Positions 35,434-47,066 of a stretch of DNA of 64,000 nucleotides are shown here, piece after piece (the first letter of the stretch is position 1; each line of letters starts with the position of its first letter). The position numbers and the translations under genes are program-made. The stretch is from NCBI GenBank assembly GCA_015680685.1, contig MNCI01010159.1:119786-183785 (forward strand), given 5' to 3'. The stretch comes from Gnetum montanum. Its lineage: Eukaryota; Streptophyta; Gnetopsida; Gnetales; Gnetaceae. The notes beneath the pieces were generated by a model, which saw only the letters and a list, made by a program, of their open reading frames with translations, was not told the DNA's origin and did no database searches.

Positions 35434-38241
35434 TGTTACATCCCTTCCAAAGACATTGGGCATGGCAATATGATTATGATTTATATATTGTGTGTGTGGT
35501 CTCGGTGGGTTATCAAGGACAAGTTAGTTTGTTATGATTACACTTTATATGCTAGGATGTCTTAGCCTTTATGTTATGATTATGATATCTTTACATGCTT
35601 AACCAACATGATTATGTATATTAGTCCTATGCGATGTGTTAGATTGGTGATGTGGCTGGCAAGGATGATTGATTGGGGTATAAGATCAACTATATGGTAT
35701 GTATTTATGCTTTATGTGTGATTTTGGTATTTATGAATTTGAATTGTAGGGCTATGTTGTGTGACGCTTAGATGTGATTTCAACATGTGGATGTTTAGGG
35801 TGTTTGATATGGATCTTGTTAGTTCAAATAGATTTTGATTTGGAGTCCTAGTGTGTTTGTTATGTATGTTTAAAGTGCATGGCATTAGTTCAAAAGAACA
35901 AAATAGACTTATGAAAATATTTCCTTTAAAAAATTAAAAAGTAAAAATAAATTGGTTTTCCAATGGTACATGATGTGTGTAATGAAAAAGTGACTTTGGG
36001 CTTATGCATAAGGTTTTTACTTTATGCCTATGGAAAAAAAAAAAACAACAAAAAGAACCATCATCTTTCTTTTCTTTTACCATTGCCTTATGTGGATTTT
36101 ATTGTGAAATTGGTTGTTTTTTGTTTTTGTACAAACAGAAATTGACTGCAAGTCTATAATTCTCCTGTTATTCTAATTTTTTTCATTTTCCACTCTTTTT
36201 TAAATTTTTATTAATTACATGGGGGGATTATGCTTGCTTTAAACTTGGATTCGAGACTGTTGCAGTCATATCTATGTATGGAACTTATTTGGAGCAAAAC
36301 AAAGTTTTATTGGATTCATGAGAATTTTATGCTTGTTTCGGACTTTTTGCTTCAACAATTTTAGTTTGTGAATTGTCTTTATCTTTTTTCCTATATTTTG
36401 TGCTGGATTAGTGTATATAGTCACATGATGTGATCATGTGGGGTGGATAGTTTAAAGATTGAGTTTGGAGGTATTGCTTTGCAAATTACTCGAAATTTTA
36501 CAATTTTGGTTGCAAATTGTTTATGAATAAATATGTGATGTATGAAATGATGTGGGCTTGTGGAATATTAGAGGTGATGTTAATGAAACTAACATGATTT
36601 AGATATTATATTTTATAACCATGTTTTTGCATAGGAGCTTTTGGGAGTTTTAAGTATCACTGGGTGTCATAAAATATTATTATTTATGATTTTATTAATT
36701 AAATTTTAAACACACATAACTTTGTTTGTAGGAGTTTGACTGAGGTGAAATTAGTGTAGTTGGGATCATCTTTTGACATACTTTCTAATTGTGAAATTTA
36801 TTTTCTCTTTTGGCATCTATCATCTTGGAGGTTACAATAGTGGTTATTTTTACAAAATTATATACAGTTGAAGAGGTATGGTTGTGGCACGAAATTTTGT
36901 TATGTCATGTTGTGGTATTGTTTTCATGGAGTGAGTGTGACTGTTAAGTATGGATATATGTGATTATGTTATGTTTGCTTGTATTACGCTTATAACATGT
37001 GATGGCTTAAGCTAGCCTAGGTTTGTGCATGTCTTTGCAATGATGCTTGTAGTGGTCATTGGTGGGTAGTGCTAGCATAAGGATGTGGATTTGTTGGTGG
37101 TGAGTTATCCTAGAGGTAGTTCTAGTTTGATCCCCATTATGATGCATCAATGAGGTTTCTATTTCAAGCCTCATCCTGAGAGTGGGAGAGCGTAGGTGTG
37201 TTCATCCCTATGATTGGTATGTACTCTAGAAAGCTAGTGGTTATAGGTCATAGATTGTTAAAACTTAGTGCCCTTGGGGTAAATAAAAGATTAATAAAAG
37301 ATCTGCATGTAATGATTGTTTATGAGTACTCATGACAACGTTTCACATGCTAGATTGAGTGTGAATATGCTAGCAACCACATGGGTAAGGTGTATATGAT
37401 GGTATCGGTTTGTGAGTTATAGTGATGATAATATATCTTATGATTGATTTATGATTGGGTGGTACATATGTTGCTTGATGGTATGGTTTGGGTATATTGC
37501 ATGGACATGATAATGAAGATGCATGTGGTGTGATGTCATGAATGTATTATTAATTATGTTTGACAGTGATTATATCTATAATTATGTGATAGGCATCTAT
37601 TCACTTTAGCAAGGGTTATGCCAGTGCTATAGGCGATATTGTATGTACATGTGTTGCTTAGAGCATACACAAGACTTACAGTTGATGTAGGTTGTCTTGT
37701 ACCCCATTCCTCTCCTCCAGTGCAACACTTGTTGACCATCTAGCAAGGAAAGTATAAAGGCGTCCGACTTAGTTTTATACTAACTTTATCTAGTTACAAG
37801 TAGAAGTTGTAGGGATGCAAGCAACCACTAAGAGAAAGTAGAGAAGAGGGATATCTTTAATAATTGGTTAATGTATATTCCTATATATAGTATTATGGAC
37901 TGTTCATGTTTATAAGATGCCCACTATACTCTTATGTATATGATGTTGATGTTTATGTATCCTATGAGAATAGTACAGCTTTTTGGTTGATGTAGAAATA
38001 TGCAATTTTATAAATTGAAATGTATGCCGAGTCTTTGGTTTGGTATATATTTTTGTATAGTTTGACCTTTTAACACACACACATGCACACACATGCACAC
38101 ACACACACAAAGTGGTATACTCTTAATGCATTCTCATGCATCCCTGGATTTTTGAGTTTGTCATGGTTCCATTATGTTGATAATATTAGCAATCCTAGGC
38201 ATTACTTCACCCTAGCTAGGAGGGTAGGGTAGGATGTTACG
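35434..38241. mobile_element. Putative solo LTR, 2.8 kb, in the Copia integrase end
   Basis: Begins TGTTACATCC and ends GGATGTTACG, imperfect inverted tips (8 of 10) typical of Gypsy LTRs. GTTTT before and ATTTT after look like a target duplication with one change. The Copia frame resumes just after it. The inside is GT-rich without domain-bearing frames; it includes an (AC)n tract at about 38072-38110. No second copy is in the window, so solo-LTR status is inferred. Confidence 0.6.
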
Positions 38242-38480
38242 ATTTTTGGGGTGGAGGAGTATGAATTTTCATTCATATAATAAATAAAAAGCCTAACTTT
38301 ATATTTATGATTTGAATACCCAAATAGAATATGGAATGGTAAGAGACTAAACCTAAGTCATCTACAAGTTATTTGATGTTGAGTTTATTATCATGTGTAA
38401 ACTCACACAAAGGTAGATCAAAAGGCTGAGAAGGATACCTTGTAGGCCATGGAACTTATATGAAGGACTATTGCATATGG

Positions 38481-38485
38481 GATCC
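38481..38485. other. Target-site duplication GATCC (left)
   Basis: GATCC here is repeated at 45161-45165, directly outside the two LTRs of the Gypsy element 38486-45160. Confidence 0.75.
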
Positions 38486-39464
38486 TGGAGTAAGTTTACT
38501 TCACAATTAATTCACCTTCCAAACACTAAATCCAAATATTATAAAAAGATAAATAATATGCTAAAAAACAAGAAAACTAGCTATCTTCAATTATTGCAAG
38601 AAGATTACATCAGGGTTTCCAAAACCCATAAAACATCTAGTACCTCTCAAACACTTAAAAAATGTTGTAGAGCATGAGACACTACAACTATATAATGGTT
38701 GCTCTCAGTGCAAGACACAATCGATAGAGAGTCTCTCCCACAACCTGGGACTAAGATCTCAATTGACAAGATACAAGAGATACCAGGTCAACACTCACTC
38801 AATTGACTAAGAGCTACAACACACTCATGCACTCTTCACATGTGCTTTCTTAACATCTTATGATATCTCACTCATATCTCTCTATGATACAAGCATGAAA
38901 GACAATCCATATTTATTTGTCAAGTAAGAAAAAAACCCTAGGGAACCTTTCTCAAGCTCAACTTGAAGATCCTCTATTGTTTCCATCACTATCTTTCATG
39001 TTTAGGCTATTTCCAAACTTGGAATGACAATTATGGAAGTTCTTCTACTCATTCAGGTCATCTCTAGCCTTTTTGAGATGTCTTACTATCAAACTAGAAA
39101 TGCAAGGGTAATGTCTCATCCTAGTTGGAGACATCTCCAAAATTGTTGAGATGTCTCAACCACACTAGAAATGTATTAGTTGAGACATCTCACCTTTTTG
39201 TGAGATGTCTTAGATACATATGAGACATTTCATCTAAGACTTTGTTTGCACTCTGTCAAGATGTCTTCCTTAATCTTGGAACATCTTCGGCAAGGTCTCC
39301 ACTTGATCTATACATCTACTATCTTCCAAGACATCTCTCTTGAGAGCTCAAACATTAGGCAAGATGATTCTATGGCCTCCAAGATATCTCTATGGATTCT
39401 GAAACTTGTAAAAACACACACAATGGGAAGAGAAAAGGGAATTAGAAGAGGTATTCCTACAATA
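38486..39464 (-). mobile_element. 3' LTR of the Gypsy element
   Basis: Plus-strand edges TGGAG and CCTACAATA. It aligns along its length with 44215-45160. It is packed with AGAYRTCT-type words (GAGATGTCT / AGACATCTC) between about 39075 and 39400. Confidence 0.85.
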
Positions 39465-39695
39465 TCTTTCCCACTCTTTAAAAAGTGAACTCTTGTGAAT
39501 AAAGGAATAAGGGTTGAAATGATTTACCACTCATGAAGTTTGATCTCATGGACTCATATAGCATCATCCATAGTTTGATTCTCTCAATGGATCAAGTACT
39601 CATGCCTCTTCACTTTTTGAGTGCTCAAGCTTCCCTATGCTTGAGTATGATTGCTTTCCTCTCCATTAAAGGCTTGGATTGATCAATAGCCCCCT

Positions 39696-40820
39696 TCAAC
39701 TCATCGATGCTGTCCTTATGGTCTTCTCATCAACTAGTCCATGATAGTGCACAAGGTTTGAAACATTAAATATAAAAGACATACCAACATCATTTAGTAA
39801 ATCAATTTCAAAAGCATTGTTATTAATCTTGGTCTTAATTTTGAAAGGCACCATTTTCTTGGCATTCAACTTAGAGAAGTTAATATCTCTCAACCCCTTC
39901 TTCTTCAAGTGCATCCAAACCAAGCTATTGCCAGTAAAACTTGGCTTTTGTTTGCTCTCATTTCTCTCAAGGACTTTTTCTTTAGTGTTCTTCTCAAGAT
40001 TTGATTTTAGTTGTGCATGGAGATCCATCATCTCTTGCACAAAATCAACACTAAGTTGAGCTTCACCATCAAAGCTCTTCAAAGTGTCCACCATCTTTGG
40101 ACAACAACCATAATTCACCTCAAATAGGCTTTTACCAATGGCAACATGAACAACATTATTATATTAAAACTCAACATTATCCAACAAGTTTTTCCATTTG
40201 TTTGGTTATCCATCACATAAAAATCTCAATATGTTCATTAAGGATTTATTCACCACCTTAATTTGGCCATCAGATTGTTGATGAGATGCACTAGAAAAAA
40301 TTAATTTTATCCCTAAAATTTCTCAAAGGAACCTCCAAAATGACTTATGATTTTGGAGTCTTTGTCACTAATAATATTTAAAGGAATTCTATGCAACTTA
40401 ATAACATGCTAGAAAAATAAATTTGACACATGAGAGGTATCACTCACCTTTTTGCATAGATTGAAGTGTGACATCTTGGAGAACCTGTCCATAACAATAA
40501 AAATTGTATCATTCTCACTTTTGGTTTTTGGAATATCACTCACAAAATCCATAGACATACTTTTCCATGGATTCTTGAGAATTGCCAAAGACATATAATG
40601 CCCATCCACTGTTTTTATCTCCATTGAATTTTTACTCCTTTACAAATTTCAAAACTTTGGTTTCCATACTAGGCCAAAAATAGTGCCTACTTACAAGTTC
40701 TAATATTTTATCCCTACCCATGTGAGCTACCATGCCACTACAATGCTTTTTTTTTTTAAATATTTGTCCTAAAATCACAATTAGAAACACATACCTTCCC
40801 ATTCTTGAATAATAGTTCAT
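39696..40820 (-). pseudogene. Gypsy integrase
   Basis: Minus strand. From 40820: an H2C2-type segment with HMGRDKILELVSRHYFWPSM (40632-40820), then the core with WKSMSMDFVSDIP and FIVMDRFSKMSHF (40409-40624), and at 39696-40118 the C-terminal part with SLVWMHLKKKG, AKKMVPFKI and FNVSNLVHYHG. A stop-containing stretch at 40120-40408 links them. The first catalytic Asp (MDFV) is visible; the later D and E cannot be placed with confidence. Confidence 0.8.
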
Positions 40821-40881
40821 CTTAAATATGATGGTCTCTCCATTGGTTTATTCTAATCAACAACGGCTCTTTGAGGCTCCT

Positions 40882-41229
40882 CTAAACTTTTTCAAAATCA
40901 ACATCATGCTCATACAAATTAGCAAAGTCACCCATACCTTCTACATGAGGTATAGTGAAAGTAACCACATGTACTCTAGACAATGCATTAGCCATCACAT
41001 TGGCTTTTCTACTTTTGTGTTTTAGCATAAAATTAAACTCTTGTAATTGTGTGATCCACTTCATGTGCTTTGCATTCAAATTCTTTTGAGAGTTTAGAAA
41101 TTGTAGTACTTTGTGGTTTGTCATCAAAGTAAACTCTTTGGAAAATAAGTAATGCCTCCAATACTTGTATTGCTTGAAGGATAGTATACAACTCCTTCTC
41201 ATATACACTATATTTTTACCTTGATTCAT
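40882..41229 (-). pseudogene. Gypsy RNase H (C-terminal part)
   Basis: Minus-strand 115-residue frame containing YWRHYLFSKEFTLMTNHKVL and KHMKWITQLQEFNFMLKHK, then KANVMANALSR, the standard end of Gypsy RNase H before integrase (family RWLEFLSEYDFEI.Y..GK.N.VADALSR). Confidence 0.85.
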
Positions 41230-42250
41230 TTAACTTTTTAGGAAAAAAAAAAGCAACATTCTTACTCTCTTGTGAAGGTACCCCACCAATGGCATGTCCA
41301 CTTGCATCCACCTCCACCTTAAAAAGCTTTTGAAAATTGAAATCATAGGCATTGGTTCAGTCGTAATCTTTTCCTTGAACAAGTTAAAGCTCCCTTGAGT
41401 TGTATTATTTCACCTGAAATCTTTATTTTTCCTCAACAAAGAAAATATAGGTCATGAAATACCACTGAAATTTTTGATGAACTATCTATAAAAGCCTGCT
41501 AATCTAAGGAATGATCTTACCACTCCAACATTCTTAGAAGTTGACCAATCCCTAATAGCCTTCACCTTGGTAGCTTTCATTCGAATTTAATTTTTAGAAA
41601 CCACATGATCCAAATATATGATTTTCTTCTTGAAGAAATGAATTTTCTTTACATTAATCACAAACTATGCCTCCTTTAATTTAAGACACATCAGCTGCAA
41701 GTGATTCAAGTACTATTCCTCATTAGAGCTATACACCAAAATATGATTAAAAAAGATAATACAATACTTACCAATCAAGTCTTTCAATACATCATGCATC
41801 AATCTTCTGAATGTAGTAGCTATATTCATGAGTCCAAATGGCATCACCAACCACTAAAACAATCCATCAGATGTCTTGAAAGCTATCTTTCATTCATCAC
41901 TAGGCTTGATTCTAATTTGATGGTAACCACTCTTCAAATCAAAATGCTAAAACTCTCCACATTAGTAAAGACATCAAGGATATCATCCATCATTAGAATA
42001 GAAAACCTTTACCTCACTACTATCCTATTCATTGTTCTTGAATCAATGTACATCCTTCATTCATCGTTATCCTTCTTTGGCACTAGCATCGCTGGAACTG
42101 CATAAGGTGAAATGAATTTCTTCACAAAGCCATTTGCAAGAAAATTCTCTAGTTGTGTTTGCAATTCTACTTGCTAATTTGGTATCATCTGATAAGGTCT
42201 CTCATTTGGAATGATAGCATTAGGAATGAAATTAATCTAATATTGTATAT
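41230..42250 (-). pseudogene. Gypsy reverse transcriptase, decayed
   Basis: Minus-strand translation in several frames gives YAVPAMLVPKKDN, MYIDSRTMNRIVV, MDDILDVF, an IKL..GYHQIRI-equivalent segment, a FKTSDGL-equivalent, and IRDWSTSKNVG..RSFLRLAGFYR near 41480-41560. Stops and frame changes are frequent, so no single long frame exists. Confidence 0.75.
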
Positions 42251-42548
42251 TTCTTATTGGTGGAAATCCATCCAATTCCCCCTTAAGCACCTTGGGAATT
42301 TTCTTCTTTAATCCTAGCATACTTGTTGAAAGTTCAACTTGCACATCATCATGGTTAGAAGAAACTATTGATACAACAACAAATCCAAAACCTATTTCAT
42401 CATGTTCCTTAATATATTCCCTCTCTCCTAGAAGGATTAAGAAAGCATCAAGTTAGCTTTGCTGCCTCACTTGTTCAACTATCATGGGAATCAACTCATG
42501 GATTCCATTAGATCTAGTTGCACTACATATATTTCTTGCTTTATCAAA

Positions 42549-42803
42549 TTAAGTACCATTGTCAAAATTTGAAGGTCTACTACGAATTACATCAACATAA
42601 TCAATTAGAATTATATCACATTTCACAATGTCATGAAAACCTACAATTTTAAATTTCAGGGTATATTGTTCCCTCATCTCTTGGGAGAGATCTCTAGACA
42701 AGTAATGCATTTTATAGGGTCTAGGATGAGGATTAGTTATCAAGCCTAATCTAGCAACTACCCTAGAAGAAATGACATTTTCTTGGGCTTTCCCATCAAT
42801 CAA
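42549..42803 (-). pseudogene. Gypsy aspartic protease
   Basis: Minus frame MIDGKAQENVISSRVVARLGL followed by PHPRPYKMHYLS and a KCDIILIDYVDV block. The catalytic D-(S/T)-G appears as IDGK, so the active-site Asp and Gly are present. The partner text upstream includes a degenerate Cys-rich region. Confidence 0.75.
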
Positions 42804-43199
42804 AATATAAATTCATTTCCTATTAATCAAACATCTAGCCCCAGTTTGAAATAACACTTTTATATTAGGACAATCTCCTCTATTCACATTCTCCATAAAT
42901 GCACAAGAATTTAATTTAGAAACTTGTTTATTCTTAGGAGTATTAAGATTACATCTCTAAAGAGCTTTGCTTGGTATCTCCTCCACCACCATGGTTTGTA
43001 CATCTTTTCCCTTGGTTTCCTTGTGAAGTGAACATTATCATTGCTTGTGTGTTTCCATTCTCTTGGATGAGCTACTGCCTTGATCCTTTTCTACCTTATC
43101 TTGGTTCTTGTTGGCTTTGTCCTTCTCATCTTCCTTCTTGGTCTTCTTATCATGGTTTTTGTCCTTATCTTCAGATTTGAACTTGGGTTCCTTCTCAGA

Positions 43200-44150
43200 T
43201 TTGGACCCTTTATACTTCTCCTTGGAAGTTTGTTTGCTTCTATTTTCAAATCAACTTAGTTTCTTTTTATCCTTGAGTGTTAAATCATAAGCCTCATCAA
43301 GAGTTTGTGGCTCACAAAAAGATAACTCCTATTGGTATGCCATTTTGAGACCTTGTAGTAAGATTGAAGCCTGTTCATACTCCTAGTTTACTTTAGCTTA
43401 ATGGAATAGATCATAAAATTTAATGTAAAATTCTTAGACATTCTTGTCACCTTGTCTTAGGAATTTCAACTTCATGATAGTCTCTTATCTATGATGAGAT
43501 TGTTTAAATTTTCTTTTGAACATATATTGCATCATATTTCAATATGTGATGTGTTGCCTATTTTATCTTTCATAGCTCTGAAACTCCTTTTCCCATAAAG
43601 TAGAAGTCATTCCTTCTAATCTAGATTCAACAATAAGTACCCTTAAGTGATTTGGTACCTCTTTCAACTCAGAATTCTTGTCAAGTACCTTTAGCCAACT
43701 TGAAAAATCATTGGTGCCATCTGTATCATTGAAAGTCTTCAACTCAATGTATAGAAATCTAGCAACATTTTTGAACATTCTAGCAAGGCTTGTTTTATCC
43801 TCCTCATCTAGCTTGCCAGGAGAAGAAGTAGTTATAATTGTTGGAGTTAGAATTCTCATATGAGGAATAGGATTCCTTTCCATTGGAATCTTTGGTTGAT
43901 GGATTTCTACACTCCCTTATCTAGATTTTCCTTATCATCTACTTTGTCTCTACAAGACTCTGAAACTTCTTTAGCTATATTTGAATGTTCATTACCTCCA
44001 CGTGTCTGGATATGACTGGGATAATCATTCCTATCTACCTTTGCATTGATTTCATCCAACCAAGCAACCATTAGTTGGAAGGCAAACTTCATGCTTTCCA
44101 TGTCTCTATACAAGGCCTAAACCTATTTCTTCTTAGACACCATCTATATT
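43200..44150 (-). pseudogene. Gypsy gag
   Basis: Two open minus-strand stretches, 43907-44113 and 43563-43883. The second has the capsid-like MFKNVARFLYIELKTFNDTD and SSWLKVLDKN, then HLRVLIVESRLEGMTSTLWE, as in Retrotrans_gag proteins. A Lys-rich tail (about 43040-43260) follows in broken frames. Confidence 0.7.
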
Positions 44151-44189
44151 TGATAAGATTCGCAACCAAGTTCTAAGTAATAATCAACA

Positions 44190-44206
44190 CTAAGATCCAA
44201 TATCAA
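44190..44206 (-). other. Degenerate primer-binding site of the Gypsy element
   Basis: Minus strand TTGATATTGGATCTTAG, nine bases inside the 5' LTR edge. It matches TGGTATCAGAGCTTAG (tRNA-iMet type) at 12 of 16 positions; most differences are transitions. Confidence 0.4.
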
Positions 44207-44214
44207 TAATTAGT

Positions 44215-45160
44215 TGGAGCTGGTTCATTCCACAATTAATTCACCTTTCAAACACTAAATCTAGATATTATAAAAAGATAAATGATATGCTAGCAAAAAA
44301 TAAAACTAGCTATCTTCAATTATTGCAAGAAGGTTACATCAAGATTCTTAAAATCCACAAAACATCCAATACCTCTCAAACACTCAAATAATGCTACAAA
44401 ACATGAGGCTTTACAACCACATAATGGTTGTTCTTAATGCAAGACATAATTGATAGAGAGTCTCTCCCACAATCTAGGATTGAGATCTTAATTCACAAGA
44501 TACAAGAGACACTAAGCCAACACTCACTTAATTGACTAAGAGTTACAACACACTCATGCACTTTTCACATATGTTGTCTTGACATCTTATGATATCTCAC
44601 TCACATATCTCTATGGTACAAGCATGAAATACAATTCATCTTTATTGATCAAGCAAGATAAAAATCCTAGGAAATCTTTCTCAAGCTCAACTTGAAGATC
44701 CTTTGCTGTTTCCATCTTTTTCTCCCATGTTTCATCTATTTCCAAACTTGGAATGATAATTTTGGGAGTTTCCCTTCTTGTTTAGATCATCTCTGGTCTC
44801 TCTAGGATGTCTTACTACCAAACTAGAAATGTAGGGAAGATGTCTCATCTTGGTTGGAGACATCTCCAAAATTGCTAAGATTTCTTACATTTTTGTGAGA
44901 TGTCTCATTCACTTTTAAGATGTTTCATTTGATACTTTGTTTGCACTCTACCAAGACATCTCCTTGAACCTTGGGATATCTCCTACAAGGCTTCCACTCT
45001 ATCTAGATGTCACTTGTCTTTCAAGACATCTTTTCTGAGAGCTTAGATCTTAGGCAAGATGACTTCATAGCCTCCAAGATGTCTCCATGGAGTCCAAAAC
45101 TTATAACAACATACATGTTGTAAAGAGAACAAGGGAATGGGAAGAGGTGTCCCTACACTA
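44215..45160 (-). mobile_element. 5' LTR of the Gypsy element
   Basis: Plus-strand edges TGGAG and CCTACACTA. Many substitutions separate it from the 3' LTR, so the insertion is old. It carries the same AGAYRTCT-rich stretch (about 44810-45090). Confidence 0.85.
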
Positions 45161-46121
45161 GATCCAAAGTTTTGAAAATTAGTTGTATTAAGAGATGTTA
45201 CCTTTAACAAAGAGGAGTTAGTGCAAGATGAAAATGAAATAAAAAATGTTGATAAAAAATGTAACAATGATAAAATGGTTAATAATTCCATTGATGTTGA
45301 TTGTGAATGCTATATCCTAGTAAGTCATTCATGAGAGAAAAGAGAAAATATAGATCACTAAATTGAAGAATACTTAGACAAAAGGATTGAATGCATTGCA
45401 TAAGATACTAATGAAAATGATACAAGATCAAGTGACATACAAATGACATAAGAAGACCTAGAGAGGGACATCAGAAAATTGAGTACAAGAGATTAGATGA
45501 ATCTTGACATTAATGAACCTTGTTTGACACAAAGACAATAGTAAGAAATACCTCAAAATGATATTAGTACCAGTGTTATCATATGTAATAAAGATATTCT
45601 AAAGACTATAAGGTAAGCATTGTGATGGATCATTGGAGATAAGAAATTGTAATGATGAAGAAACGTAAGGTTTGGAAACTAGTTTAATGTCCAAGAGATA
45701 GAAAACCTATTAATAATCATTTGGTACTCACAATCAAATTAAAGGGTAGATACAACATTGGATAAATAGAAGGGATGATTAGTGCTAAAAGGATTTTCAT
45801 AAATTAAAGTACCTAATTATGAAGAAAATTTTGCATCTACAACTAGGATGGTAACCTTTTATATTATTATATTTCTATTTACTAAGTTTAGAGGGAAAAT
45901 ATATCAGATTGTTGTTAAGTTAGCCTTTTTGTATAAAGACCTTTAAGAAGAAATATATGTGAAGTAATCTGAAGCTTTTGTAAAAGAGAATACCTTAGTT
46001 TATAAATTACGAAAGACAATATATGGACTTCTGCAAGTTTGAGAGTATGATATCAAAAGATTGATAATTTCCTAATTAATTATGGATTTATAAGGTTAAA
46101 AAAGCATAGCAATATATATGT

Positions 46122-47066
46122 TGATGAGCGGCGAGGTACCCCTACGCTCAGCCATATGAATACAAGCATTTCATGCATGATCTGGTCGAATTCCAAGGAT
46201 TAAGTGCCTGTGTGCCTTTGTGGAACAAGTACAGGTTGGTTGATCGTTGTCTTTCCAAACTTACTTGTATGTCACGATTGTATGGTTAAGTAAGTTTGAG
46301 GCATATGATTTTTATAGCTTTTATGTTTTTATGTCTTGCTACTAATAAGGGAGGAGAGAGAGATAACTAAGTGACTAATTTAACTTAACTACTGATTAAC
46401 TAGGCTTTAAACTAATCCTAACACCAGTATCCATTCTCACTTGTCATACACATCTTGAACCAGCGTAACACTACTGGGATTACCAAACACTAATCATTAT
46501 TGGGTTACCAAGTGTTACACACATGCTCGAAGTGATCGTACTGTGTGTGCTAATAACGGAAATGTAAAGTGCATAAAATAAAATAAAATAATAAAATAAA
46601 ATAAAATAAATGCAGAAGAAAATAAACTGAAGGAAATGTGTAAGAAAACAAATCTCAAGTGCTATAAGGATGAATCTAAGAGGTCATTTTTATTGCCGTA
46701 CACAAGGTGTGCTTAGGTACACAATGCTCAAATAAAGATCCGTCCACACTTAGACGTTCTGTTGCGGGCACTTGGAAAATACTCTAATTACAAAAGTTTC
46801 GCTACTTGACTCCTAAAAGACTTCCCTTAAAAGACTTCCTTCTAAGACTTCCTCCTAAATTGTGTGCCTAGGCACTGTATTTATAGGCTTGGGAGCAACT
46901 ACTCTAATAATTAGAGAAACTGCCACTCTAATTTTAGAGAAATTTCCACTCTAATTTTAGAGAAACTGCCACTCTAATTTTAGAGAAATAGAGAAACTAC
47001 CACTCTAATTTTAGAGAAAATGCCACTCTAATTTTAGAGAAACTACCACTCTAACTGCTCTCATCA
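46122..47066 (-). mobile_element. 3' LTR of the Athila-like element
   Basis: Plus-strand edges TGATGAGCGGCGAGG and CTGCTCTCATCA. It includes an (AAAATA)n-type tract at 46577-46612, and at 46890-47055 six units built around CTCTAATTTTAGAG, a 14-bp palindrome. The 5' LTR holds only one such unit. Confidence 0.9.

Larger units (their letters stand above)
38486..45160 (-). mobile_element. Gypsy (chromovirus-like) LTR retrotransposon, complete but decayed
   Basis: 6.7 kb with two LTRs (38486-39464 and 44215-45160) and a GATCC target duplication. Read on the minus strand, the order is 5' LTR, degenerate primer-binding site, gag, protease, RT, RNase H, integrase with a GPF-type C-terminal end, polypurine tract AGTGGGAAAGA (39465-39475), 3' LTR. 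All domains carry stops. The protease motif LGLITNPHPRPYK and the domain order fit the chromovirus side of Ty3/Gypsy; the exact clade is not decided. It interrupts the Copia hinge: frames match on both sides. Confidence 0.85.

Noticed and set aside
41701-42105. 134-codon plus-strand frame
   Set aside because: Antisense shadow of the Gypsy reverse transcriptase on the minus strand.
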